From Aristolochia californica (lineage: Eukaryota; Streptophyta; Magnoliopsida; Piperales; Aristolochiaceae): a stretch of 64,000 nt of DNA. Position numbers and translations under genes: made by a program. This document shows positions 56,301 through 64,000 of this stretch, piece by piece. The notes under the pieces are model-generated. The model was not told the origin of the DNA. It worked only from the letters and a program-made list of their open reading frames with translations, and did no database searches. Numbering within the stretch: position 1 is the stretch's first letter; the number at the start of each line of letters is the position of its first letter. The stretch spans positions 868,001 through 932,000 of the forward strand of contig JARWKL010000010.1 in NCBI GenBank assembly GCA_029961685.1, read 5' to 3'.

Positions 56301-58334
56301 TTAATTTTAGTCTAACAAAAATAAAAATAATGATGGGAAGCAGCTGACTTGAGCCTTTGGCTCCATGGTCATATGGAGGTTTCTGGTGTGAGGTTTTTGA
56401 TTCAAGTCTCACTAGGGGTAAGAGAGGTGTGTCTGTATGTAATCAACTTTCAAAAAAAAAAACAGCTAAATATGAAAACACTACTAAAAATCAAGATAAT
56501 ATAAAAATCAAGATAATTTTCCTATTGGTAGCCGCTCTTTCATTTCCATGTACAGCTAAACTAAATTCTTAACCATGCCAGAAAGCAAGAGTTTAGTAAG
56601 TTGTATATCAGTCACAAAGTCCCAAACATGAATTTCACTATTTCACATGAGTCAGCAGTACCATATGTTGGAGTAGGGTCAACACCAGAAGTTGTGCCCA
56701 GGACCATCCAATATGACAAGGCTACAACTGATGTGGAACTATTCACCCACTTCCAAGCCCAGGCAACTAGCCTTCAGACCTAAAATGACAACCCAACCCA
56801 AGGCAGGGAGAACATAAAACACGCCAAAAGAGCAGAAACAAACTTGGGCTTAGATTGCTCTGATAGCATGCTAATTTGGGGTCAGGACTATCCTAAAATG
56901 ACTAACTAAAGTTTAGAGGCCCAACCCCAATTAAGAAGTTCAAGATCTTCAAAGCTGATAACCACTGTGGAAGCACTCACACTAACAACATCTCTCACAT
57001 GATGATAAGCATGTAAGGACCAAAAAATGACAGATCATTATCTATATTTTCCAGGAAACCTTTCGAAACCATACAAACACAAGGGGAAGGGGAAAGGAAG
57101 CTAAAATTCAAATGGTTTTTCAGAATGGAATTTTTACAATTTACAATAATTACACTCCTAGGTGGATGGGTGTTTTTTTTTTCTCAATAGCCACATTGCA
57201 GGGTTTCTATCATGAGCTCTCGGTTCCAAGCTTCACCAGTGTACAAGTTGTGGTCTGTGTATATGCGTCGCCAACATTTGAAAAATTAATTATATTTTTA
57301 TCCATGCTTACAAACTTTTGTTTTAGGGTTAGAAACATAAACACAATATGTAGAAATTTTAACAGAAACTAGATGAGAATAAACCATAAACATTACATAT
57401 AAACTGCCAGGCCAACATCTAGTGGTAAAGAACCATGTCATGGCATTCCCAAATGCCAAGACTTTCCACTTCATTAATCATGACTCTGAAAGCAGATTTT
57501 CCAAATAAAATTGATATCTGCTTCTAGATACCTTGGACAAAAAAAACCCGTTGAAGGGATAAGCTGTTGCACAGCCTCCATCAAAGGTATCTTTAGTGAT
57601 GAGGACCTCGACATTATATTCTTGAACTCAAAGCCAATCCAAAGCCATCTAATTACCAAGAACACTATCTCATTATTTGACATTTGAACATTACCTTGCA
57701 AATGCTGTCTAATGAAGACTACCAGTAAAAGCAACGAAAATGGAAGAATCTGCTCAATCCATCTTGCTGCTTGCTGAATATCATATCTCTGGTATGAAGA
57801 ATCTCTATTGTTAGCTCCAGTACCATTTCCAGTCTCCCCATCAGCACTTCCATTTGCTGAATCAGCAGGAGCAACCCCGGATGAAGAGGAAGCTCCTCCT
57901 CGAGTGGATCCACCTTCAGCCCCACCTCCATCCGACTGACGATCCGGCCCAACCACTGATTCGGGTGAAGCGCCAGTCTCACCTGAACCACCTTCTCTTC
58001 CCTGGGCCACAGACACGGCTGGCCCCGCCCTGATGTGCTCCTGCTCACCCGCACCAATTATCCTTATTGCCACCTCCCCACCGCCGGTCCCTGCAGCAGA
58101 CTCCTCCAACCGAGTCTGCATATGATCCCTGAGTCCGGTGCCAACCCCACCATTGATCAATGCTTCACTTTCTTGGTGGCTGGACCGGCCGCGGAAAATC
58201 CCAGAATATTCCAGAAGTGCCGTGAGCGGAGCCTGGATGAAATTGGACGCAGAGAACTGCACCCCGTATCTTCGTAAACCGTTTCCGCTTGATGAATTCC
58301 TGTATGGATCGGTGTTACTTCCAGACGTCTCCAT
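50315..58334 (-). CDS. RNFT-type multipass membrane RING-HC E3 ubiquitin ligase, 475 aa
   Basis: Eight exons in transcript order: 58334-57695, 55703-55627, 54909-54741, 53714-53626, 53465-53301, 52592-52515, 50965-50862, 50420-50315. They total 1428 nt with all phases matching. The N-terminal 190 residues are Gly/Ser/Glu-rich and low in order. Hydrophobic spans follow: [54 protein letters not shown] and [12 protein letters not shown]. The C-terminal RING is C3HC4: C414, C417, C429, H431, C434, C437, C448, C451 (CAIC..., [13 protein letters not shown]). It closes [18 protein letters not shown]. This order matches animal RNFT1/2 and the Arabidopsis homologue At5g01960 as I recall it; RNFT proteins act in ER-associated ubiquitination. 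Localisation to the ER is inferred. Intron 1 (about 2 kb) and intron 6 (about 1.5 kb) are full of repeats. Confidence 0.92.
51290..51740 (+). mobile_element. LTR plus primer-binding site relic in E3 ligase intron 6
   Basis: 51290-51590 aligns with the reverse complement of 11148-11480 (see that entry). It is followed by GGTATCACAGACTC at about 51601, close to the copia PBS TGGTATCAGAGC. Sequence to about 51740 is probably internal domain. It lies opposite to the transcription of the host gene. No coding domain was recognised. Confidence 0.6.
52732..52785 (+). repeat. Poly(A)-only mini-insertion with 16-bp target duplication
   Basis: AACAGTAAGAATATTT is present at 52732-52747 and 52770-52785. 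The 22 nt between read CATCATTTC followed by an A run. It lies in E3 ligase intron 5. Confidence 0.85.
54045..54145 (-). mobile_element. tRNA-derived SINE
   Basis: Read on the minus strand: an A-box-like TTGGCTATTGCATGATGG, then GGGTTTCTAGGATGAGGTC, a B-box-like TGGGTTCAGGTCTC, ATCTAGGTACAGG, and ATTTGACTTTTC with an A run of about 14. The box spacing fits a pol III promoter. It shares the middle and tail with the element at 56340. The 5' edge and target duplication were not resolved. It lies in E3 ligase intron 3. Confidence 0.65.
54150..54640. repeat. C-rich island in E3 ligase intron 3
   Basis: Strongly pyrimidine-rich text (for example 'cagtcccttatccccactcc', 'ccttctcccccttctc'), ending in 'aaagagtgagagaggggcat'. 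Composition differs sharply from the host intron. The islands at 28690 and 35780 look alike in style. Open frames in it are not family-like. Confidence 0.4.
55306..55334. repeat. GAA/AAG trinucleotide microsatellite
   Basis: About nine to ten uninterrupted GAA units in E3 ligase intron 2. Confidence 0.95.
55869..56100. repeat. Recent tandem duplication of about 122 bp in E3 ligase intron 1
   Basis: The block from 'actgatttt/taagcatatta' through 'aagcagtatacacggc' occurs at about 55869-55990 and 55991-56100 with only a few differences (for example 'catggcgagg' against 'cacggtgagg'). A third, shorter, diverged copy ('agcagtatacatggtgaatg') is at about 56172. Confidence 0.93.
56340..56462 (+). 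mobile_element. tRNA-derived SINE
   Basis: A-box-like TTTGGCTCCATGG (about 56357) is followed by GGTTTCTGGTGTGAGG, B-box-like TTTGATTCAAGTCTC (about 56397), ACTAGGGGTAAGAG, and ATGTAATCAACTTTC with an A run. The GGTTTCT..(T)GAGGT and TTCA.GTCTCA blocks match the SINE at 54045, so the two belong to one family. It lies in E3 ligase intron 1, antisense to the gene. The target duplication is not clear. Confidence 0.65.
56850..56960. repeat. Dispersed repeat copy in E3 ligase intron 1
   Basis: 'gctctgatagcatgctaatt', 'ggggtcaggactatcctaaa' and 'atgactaactaaag' match the family found in kinase introns 4, 8 and 18. Confidence 0.5.
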
Positions 58335-59645
58335 ATCCTGAAGACCCTAAGCCCACATCAGCTCTAGCTCTTCCCCCTACAGAATATCCCAACTTGAACT
58401 AACCTTCCAAGAAATGAAACAAACCCCAAATTTCCAACTGCGGGGAAATCACCCTTTTGCGGACAGAACCCCCAAACTAGGAAAATCCAGATGCCCCCCA
58501 CAATAAGAACGAGACAACCCAAATAGATAAAATGGAAAACTCTTACCTCTCCCAATTCGATCGGAGACCCACACATGGGACGAGACAACCCACACGTACC
58601 ATCGCTCTCTCTTCAGATATAGACCCAAAGCAGAGAAAATGGTAAAAAAGCAAACTAATCAACCCACGATTTTGCGCCCCGAAAAGTATCCACAGACAAG
58701 AAGGGAAAACTCGACAGATTCCTCAATTGCAAATTTCCCAGGCTCCCCCACCAAGAGTAGAAGTACCTTCCGGATTTTCCTATTCCTCTTTTCTTACTCC
58801 TCCCCTGCCCTTTCCAGACACTGTAAACGAAGAAAAAGCTACGATTTCTTCGGTGCAGCTGACCTTTTCATTGTTCCAGCCTCCGAAGAGGTCGATGGTT
58901 TAGCCCAGAGAAGATCCCGCGACTCTTGTACCCCTGCAAGATGATTCCCCAACTCCTAGCTCTGCCAATACCTATAAAAAAACAAACTCTATAGTTTTCG
59001 AAAGATAATCTTAGTTTATCTCAGATTAATATTTTATCAATAAGGCTGCTATCATGGCTACAAGGACTTCATATTATATCAAGTAGAAAACAATTCTGCA
59101 GGCATGAGAAGTTCATAAAATAAATCATTTTGGAAGGAGTTGACTCGTGCTATGTTCACATTTTAACAAAAATGTATTATGCCAAAATGACCTCAATTTG
59201 TTATGTTTAATGAATTGAAGAATTTTTTTCTTATTTAGAAGCTTGAAACTAACTTCCCTTAAGAATTACTTTGGGGGTTTTCATGTGGAGTTCACTCCTC
59301 ATCTTCTTCAAGTTAATAAAATGTCATGTCTTTAAGTTGATGCAAGATTAGGATTAGAGTCCAAAATGAGATTAAGGGGCGTTAGTCAACTTGATGCAGG
59401 AGATGAACTTCAGCCACATTACTCAATTCATCTCCTGACGTCGTTAGTAGAGCGCCAGACTTCAAGTCATCTCGATAACTAAGATGAAGTTGAACATCAT
59501 CTCCATGTTATAATTTATGGAATTTGGTTTCGACCCTTTTTTTCCAATCATCTAGATGAAGTAAAGGTCAGGTTTGAACCCTCGACATTTTTTTTTCTCC
59601 TTCTCTCCCCGTACCCCCCTCTCTTCTTATTTTCATTTTTTTCTC
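58335..59645. other. 5' flank of the E3 ligase gene, then spacer
   Basis: 58335-58950 is GC-richer and likely holds the E3 leader and promoter on the minus strand. 58960-59640 has no gene; 'tcaggtttgaaccctcgac' at about 59568 is B-box-like and precedes a T run. Confidence 0.45.
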
Positions 59646-59694
59646 CCTCTCTCCCGCACCCCCTCTCTTGTCTCCCTGCGTCCCCGAGGTCTCT
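59646..59694 (+). repeat. Left copy of a direct repeat flanking the 5S/PBS cluster
   Basis: 'ctctctcccgcaccccctct' and on to 'gaggtctct' matches 60964-61013 ('ctctctcccgcaacccctct' to 'tgaggtctct'). It lies just outside the cluster on each side. Confidence 0.8.
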
Positions 59695-59696
59695 AT

Positions 59697-60900
59697 GTCA
59701 AAAGGTTGGCCAATACAACCTAAAAGACTAGTCGTTTAAGTGCGAAAAGTCAACCTACTCAAGAGAGATGGACCAGAACCACCTTTGATACCCACCCCGC
59801 CCTTACCACTCCCTGTGGGATTCGAAGGCGGGACGTGGCGTGCCTAGCTCTGATACCATCTCAAACGCCTAGCCAATAAGACTTCCCAGGAGGTCACTTA
59901 TCCTAGTACTACTCTCACCCAAACTCGCTTAACTTCAAAGTCAGACGCCTAGTCAATACAACCCAAAAGACCAATCTGTTAAGTGCGAAAAACCAAGTAC
60001 CTAACCCATCAGTGGACCAGGGGTGGACGAAACCTAACCTAGGTGGACCAGAACCACCTAACTCTGACACCCACCGTTCTCATTCCCTACCGCTTTCGCT
60101 GGGATTTGAACGTGGAACGTGGTACCCAGCTCTGATAGCATGTCAAATGCCTAACCAATACAACCCAAATGACCGGTCTGTTAAGTTGTATTGGCTAGGC
60201 GTCTGACACGTAACTCTAAAGTTAAACGAGTTTGGGCAAGAATAGTACTAAGATGGGTGACCTCCTGGAAAGTCCTATTGGCTAGGCGTTTGACATGGTA
60301 TCAGAGCTAGGCAGGCCACATCCCGCCTTCGAATCCCGTAGGGAGCGGTAAGGGTGGGGTGGGTGTCAGAGGTGGTTCTGGTCCACCTCTCTTGAGTAGG
60401 TTGGTTTTCTGTACTTAACAAACTGGTCTTTTGGGTTGTATTGGCTAGCTATTATCATGGTATCAGAGTTGGGCACACCACATCCCTCGTTCAAATCCCG
60501 TGAGAGGCGATAGAGAATGGGCGGGGTGGATGTCAGAGTGGTTTAGTCTACTCTTATAGGCGGTAGCTTTCCGTACCTAACAGATCAGTCTGCTAGGTGT
60601 ATTGGCTAGCCACTGTCATGGTATCAGAGTTGGGCACGCCACGTCCCGCGTTCAAATCCCAACGGATGTAGTAGGGAACGAGACCGATCTATTAGGTGCA
60701 GAAAGCTACCACCTACAAGAGTGGACGAAACCACTCTGATACATACCCTGCCCATTATCTACCACCTCTCATGGGATTCGAACGTGGAACGTGGCGTGCC
60801 CAACTCTGATACCATGATAGCGGCTAGCCAATACACCCAACAGACCGATCTGTTAAGCGTAGAAAGTTACTGCCTACAAGAGTGGACGGAACCACTCTGA
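59697..60900. mobile_element. Cluster of Cassandra-like TRIM units: 5S-rRNA segments and Met-PBS in alternating orientation
   Basis: 5S-rRNA-like segments lie at 60212-60275 (+) and 59881-59939 (-). Both keep the 5S pol III control parts: AGTTAA.CG, TAGTACTA.GAT and TGACCTCCTGG.AAGTC. About 20 bases after each, past 'attggctaggcgtttga', comes a Met-tRNA primer-binding site: 60296-60307 (+) and 59847-59858 (-). Further PBS-like copies without 5S are at 60129-60140 (-), 60458-60469 (+), 60619-60630 (+) and 60803-60814 (-). All are followed on their own strand by 'gggcac.cca' or 'aggca.gcca', then 'ttc.aatccc'. 'tgggttgtattggctag' marks unit borders. No coding capacity exists. A 5S sequence in an LTR with this PBS is the hallmark of Cassandra TRIMs. 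Unit limits and LTR pairs are not resolved. Confidence 0.85.
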
Positions 60901-60963
60901 CACTCTGCTCCCTCTCTTCTCTCGGACTTGGTCTCTCGGTCTTCTCTTTTTCATTTGTTTGCC

Positions 60964-61013
60964 CTCTCTCCCGCAACCCCTCTCTCGTCTCCGTGCGCCC
61001 CCCTGAGGTCTCT
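60964..61013 (+). repeat. Right copy of the direct repeat flanking the 5S/PBS cluster
   Basis: Partner of 59646-59694, with a few substitutions and small indels. Confidence 0.8.
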
Positions 61014-61299
61014 GATCCCTCTCTTCTCCCTTTCGGCCTCCCACTCCCTTCTCCCTCTCGCTATTCTCTTTCCCCCAAAATATCTTTCGATTTCGATTTT
61101 GACATTTGGGCATCGATTGTTTAATTTCTACTTTGATTAGGCATCGATTTCCCCATTCAGCTTCGATTTCACCCTTCAGCTTTGGTTTTCCCCAAATTTA
61201 ATGAGGTATAACTAAACCCTAATTTTTTTCAATTAAATTAGTGTTGTATTTGATTTACTTTTAGTTTCAGTGCCTAATTTGAGGTTATTTGTGCATAAT

Positions 61300-61531
61300 T
61301 GTGGAATTTAGAGGAATTACTTTTGGCCAGCCATGCAAATATCAAAACGTGTATCATGCACTTCAGGAAAATTGTTTCCCGTGAAGGTCCGACTGCATTG
61401 TTTAGAGGAATTACTATAAACATACTATCAAGGATGGCTGGTGTTGGAGTCCTGGCAGTATATGATCAGTTGTATCGCATTGCTTCCAAATATGGCTATA
61501 GTTTTGATCAATCCCTTAGAGGTTTGAAATG
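61300..61531 (+). pseudogene. Mitochondrial-carrier-like terminal exon, orphan
   Basis: The open frame reads HFRKIVSREGPTALFRGITI, then NILSRMAGVGVLAVYDQLYR, and ends SLRGLK with TGA at 61529. The pattern F.KIV.REGP.ALFRG...N..SR...V....YDQLY matches the second half of a mitochondrial carrier repeat, the part usually closing the protein. No upstream carrier exons were found; the 5S/PBS cluster lies just upstream. A 3' UTR with AATAAA follows at about 61659. It may be a last exon cut off from its gene by the insertions, or a transposed fragment. The transported substrate cannot be told. Confidence 0.6.
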
Positions 61532-61689
61532 AAAAGAGTGAAGTTCCTTGTCTGCACATCTGTTTCTAAACTACTTCCTGCAAATTGAGGGTGGGCTATG
61601 AGGCATTGAGCCTCTGTCAAATGTAAATATGGCTTTGTACTTTAATTGTTACATGAAATAAAATTCAATGCATTTATTTGATGGTCACA

Positions 61690-64000
61690 CTGGTTTGGAA
61701 TTCGTCTTTTGTGCTGTTTTTCTTTTTGTGTGTTATGAGCTGACTATCAAAGGAAACTTTTAACTAACAGTTTGTCATTCTTATAATCATTCTCCATGCT
61801 CAGTTCTTCATTAGATCTCAACTGGTTTAAGAGGTGGACACTGATTTTCAAATTTCAACTTTTCTTATGCACTCGGTTCATGTTAGCCAAATTCTTCTTT
61901 AGATAAGAATCTCTAAGCTTTGCGATATTAAAATTTGGAGTTAAAGAGGACTATAGGGGATCTGGGGTTTCAATTATTGGAATTACCATTTACAGGGGAC
62001 TATAAACAGTAATCATTAACTAATACAATATATAATTTAATTCATTAGTATATTAATATATTTTAGTTATACATTAAATTAATTATTCGTGTAGTAATAA
62101 TATTTATTTTACCTAATTTAATGTTTAAGTACTATATTTTAATTAAGTATATTATTACAAGTTACTAATTCTCTTATTTTCCACATTTTTCTCATTTGGG
62201 GGCATTAACACTAGAAACTGTTTTCCAGTGCACATGAATTTGTCCACACTAACACTTAGTTCGAAGATGAAGTTCATATAGATGCATGAAATGAAGATAA
62301 AGATGAAGATGAAAATGAACTTATAAATTTTCGTTTTTTTGACTAACACCTCCTAATATCTTCTCCTTAAGGAAAGAGTTGCTTTTAAGCCTAGTGGGGA
62401 TATATTGATGCATAACACTAAGTGGACATGTATAACATGAAAATTGTTCTAGCAGGGTGAAATGCTAGAAGTTAGTGACCAATGGAAATAGCCCTTACAC
62501 ATAAAACATTCGGATATCTAGATCCGATAAATATTCGAATTTGGATCCGAAAACCGGAAAGGCGACCACGAGACGTCTTTTGGACCTTTCTAGACTTTTT
62601 CTCTCATTCACACTCCCACGAAGGATACTTTTGCAATTAATTAATAAACAAACCCCCCCATGGTGGCCAACCACGAGAAACAAACAATATTTAAAACGCC
62701 CCGGTCCTCCGAGAGGATCCAATCTTAATTATTAAATACTTTCCAAGGACAAATATCTTGTCCTTTTCTCTAATTTTAAATGTCTTTACTCCCCCTTCCG
62801 CCCTTCACCACAGCCGTCCTTTTCAACCACTGATCGCGGGTCCCACCTGCCAGTCTGTCCTCGCTTTTTCCCTCGTCTGAGAATCTTTACTCACCACCGA
62901 CAGCTAATCCCTGTTTGCCACGTGTTACAACATGGATGACTCTGTGGTCCTTCTCTGTGCTCCCCCATGTGATAATCTATGCATCCACGAGGAAGCCCAA
63001 AAAAATTTCGTACACGTGAGCGGCATGCACTGGAGCGGAAGGTTGGCAAAATTAGACCCGATCCGTTAACCTGACTCGACTCGCAGAACCCGATCCGAGT
63101 TTTAAATGAGTCGAGCCGACTTTTAATCGGGTTTGATTAATATATAATACAGGCCCGAAAGATATGATTTATTTTCTTAAATATTAGGAATTGGGTCTAT
63201 ATTTTTTACCCGTTTAATAAAACAAGGCCCGGTTTGAGTTAACCTAGTTAATAACGAGTTAAAGTTGATCTTGACCCAAACCGCATCAAGCTCGACCGAG
63301 AAGTGCGTAGTGAGTAGCACAGCGTAAGTTAGAGATCCGGCGTGGAGGGGTAATGAGCTGGACGTACTATAAACAGAAAGAAGGAAATAAAAGGTTATTT
63401 GAGATTTTGTTCCCTTTTTACCCCTTGATATTATTAAAATGGCAGTCTGATCCCAGGTTGGAACTCTAGTGGGCCCATCTTGCCTTATGAGTGGGATATT
63501 TTTGGGGGGTTCTCTTTCAAGAAGTGGCGTCCATCTGCAGCCGTGTGATTGAACTTCAACGGACAGATTTGAATCATGATTTTTTACAACGGGTTGAGAT
63601 CACGGTCTAGTAAAAAAGTTCACCCAATTTAAAATAGAGCGGTCCAGTAACTCGTTAAAATCTTCACTAAATGGATACGATGTGGGACCAGATCGGACGG
63701 CCTGGATCGAGCACAAAAGTTGACACGTGTAATTTGTGGTACTCATTATTTATCGCCCGCTCGAAGGAGTACTCTTAATTAAATCTCATAAATTTTGGGA
63801 GTAATTTTCATAAAAAGCAAATTCTGCGGTAAAATTTGATCGACCCGGTTTTTTCGTCTCAAGCCCAATCTATTTAATCGAACTAAATCCGCCCGAGTTA
63901 TAAACTTAACCCAAACCAGACCAATTTGGTCATTTGAACCAAGAAAAAAATTATGGGAGAAAACAATAGACTACTCATTTGCGCATCTAGAAGACCCTAT
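61690..64000. other. Right-hand spacer with G-box motifs and degenerate GGGTCGG repeats
   Basis: No gene was seen. CACGTG cores lie at about 62919 (CCACGTGT), 63014 (ACACGTGA) and 63724 (ACACGTGT), the ABRE/G-box form. 62515-62560, 63050-63300 and 63840-63920 are rich in 'gacccgatccg', 'cccgagtt' and 'aatcgggttt' units like those at 5200-5500. Confidence 0.45.

Noticed and set aside
59430..59470. tRNA-like string 'gttagtagagcgccagactt'
   Set aside because: No acceptor stem or B box at the right distance; not a tRNA gene.
60212..60275. A functional 5S rRNA gene
   Set aside because: Only the 3' half of 5S is present, without its 5' stem, and it sits beside a retroelement PBS.

Overview
The window is nuclear DNA from a flowering plant. 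It has long AT-rich introns with GT..AG borders, plant-only gene families, a MIR319 hairpin and many plant retroelement relics. I could not place the species. Four protein genes are well supported: (1) the 3' part of an NSI/SNAT-type plastid GNAT acetyltransferase (+, 138-2345, cut by the left edge); (2) a complete 20-exon LRR receptor kinase of the LRR-VIII-1 / At1g06840 type (+, 7426-24563, 955 aa); (3) a complete six-exon plant-specific coiled-coil protein of unknown function (-, 25702-33687, 434 aa); (4) a complete eight-exon membrane RING-finger E3 ligase of the RNFT type (-, 50315-58334, 475 aa). In genes 2-4 the exon lengths sum to intact frames and all junctions keep phase.

There is one strong RNA gene, a miR319 precursor (+, about 44240-44440). 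Its leader probably begins near 42840. It regulates TCP transcription factors in the known family.

Broken genes: an orphan, frameshifted last exon of the same receptor-kinase family (3952-4319); a duplicated terminal exon of the coiled-coil gene (about 25448-25655); a decayed DUF247 pseudogene (48600-49480, -); and an orphan mitochondrial-carrier-like last exon (about 61300-61531, +).

Mobile DNA fills introns and gaps: a LINE ORF2 3' fragment in kinase intron 11 (15905-16810); a gag-only Ty1/copia relic with two diverged LTRs (about 38340-41130, -); a shared LTR family in kinase intron 7 and E3 intron 6; two related tRNA-derived SINEs (about 54045 and 56340); very small poly(A)-only insertions with 15-17 bp target duplications; and a cluster of 5S-rRNA-bearing, initiator-Met-PBS units in alternating orientation (59697-60900). 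The last resembles Cassandra TRIMs and is the most unusual structure here.

No sign of a new enzymatic or defence system was found. The notable material is the 5S/PBS cluster with filled and empty forms, the mini-insertion family, and the broken duplicates beside intact genes.
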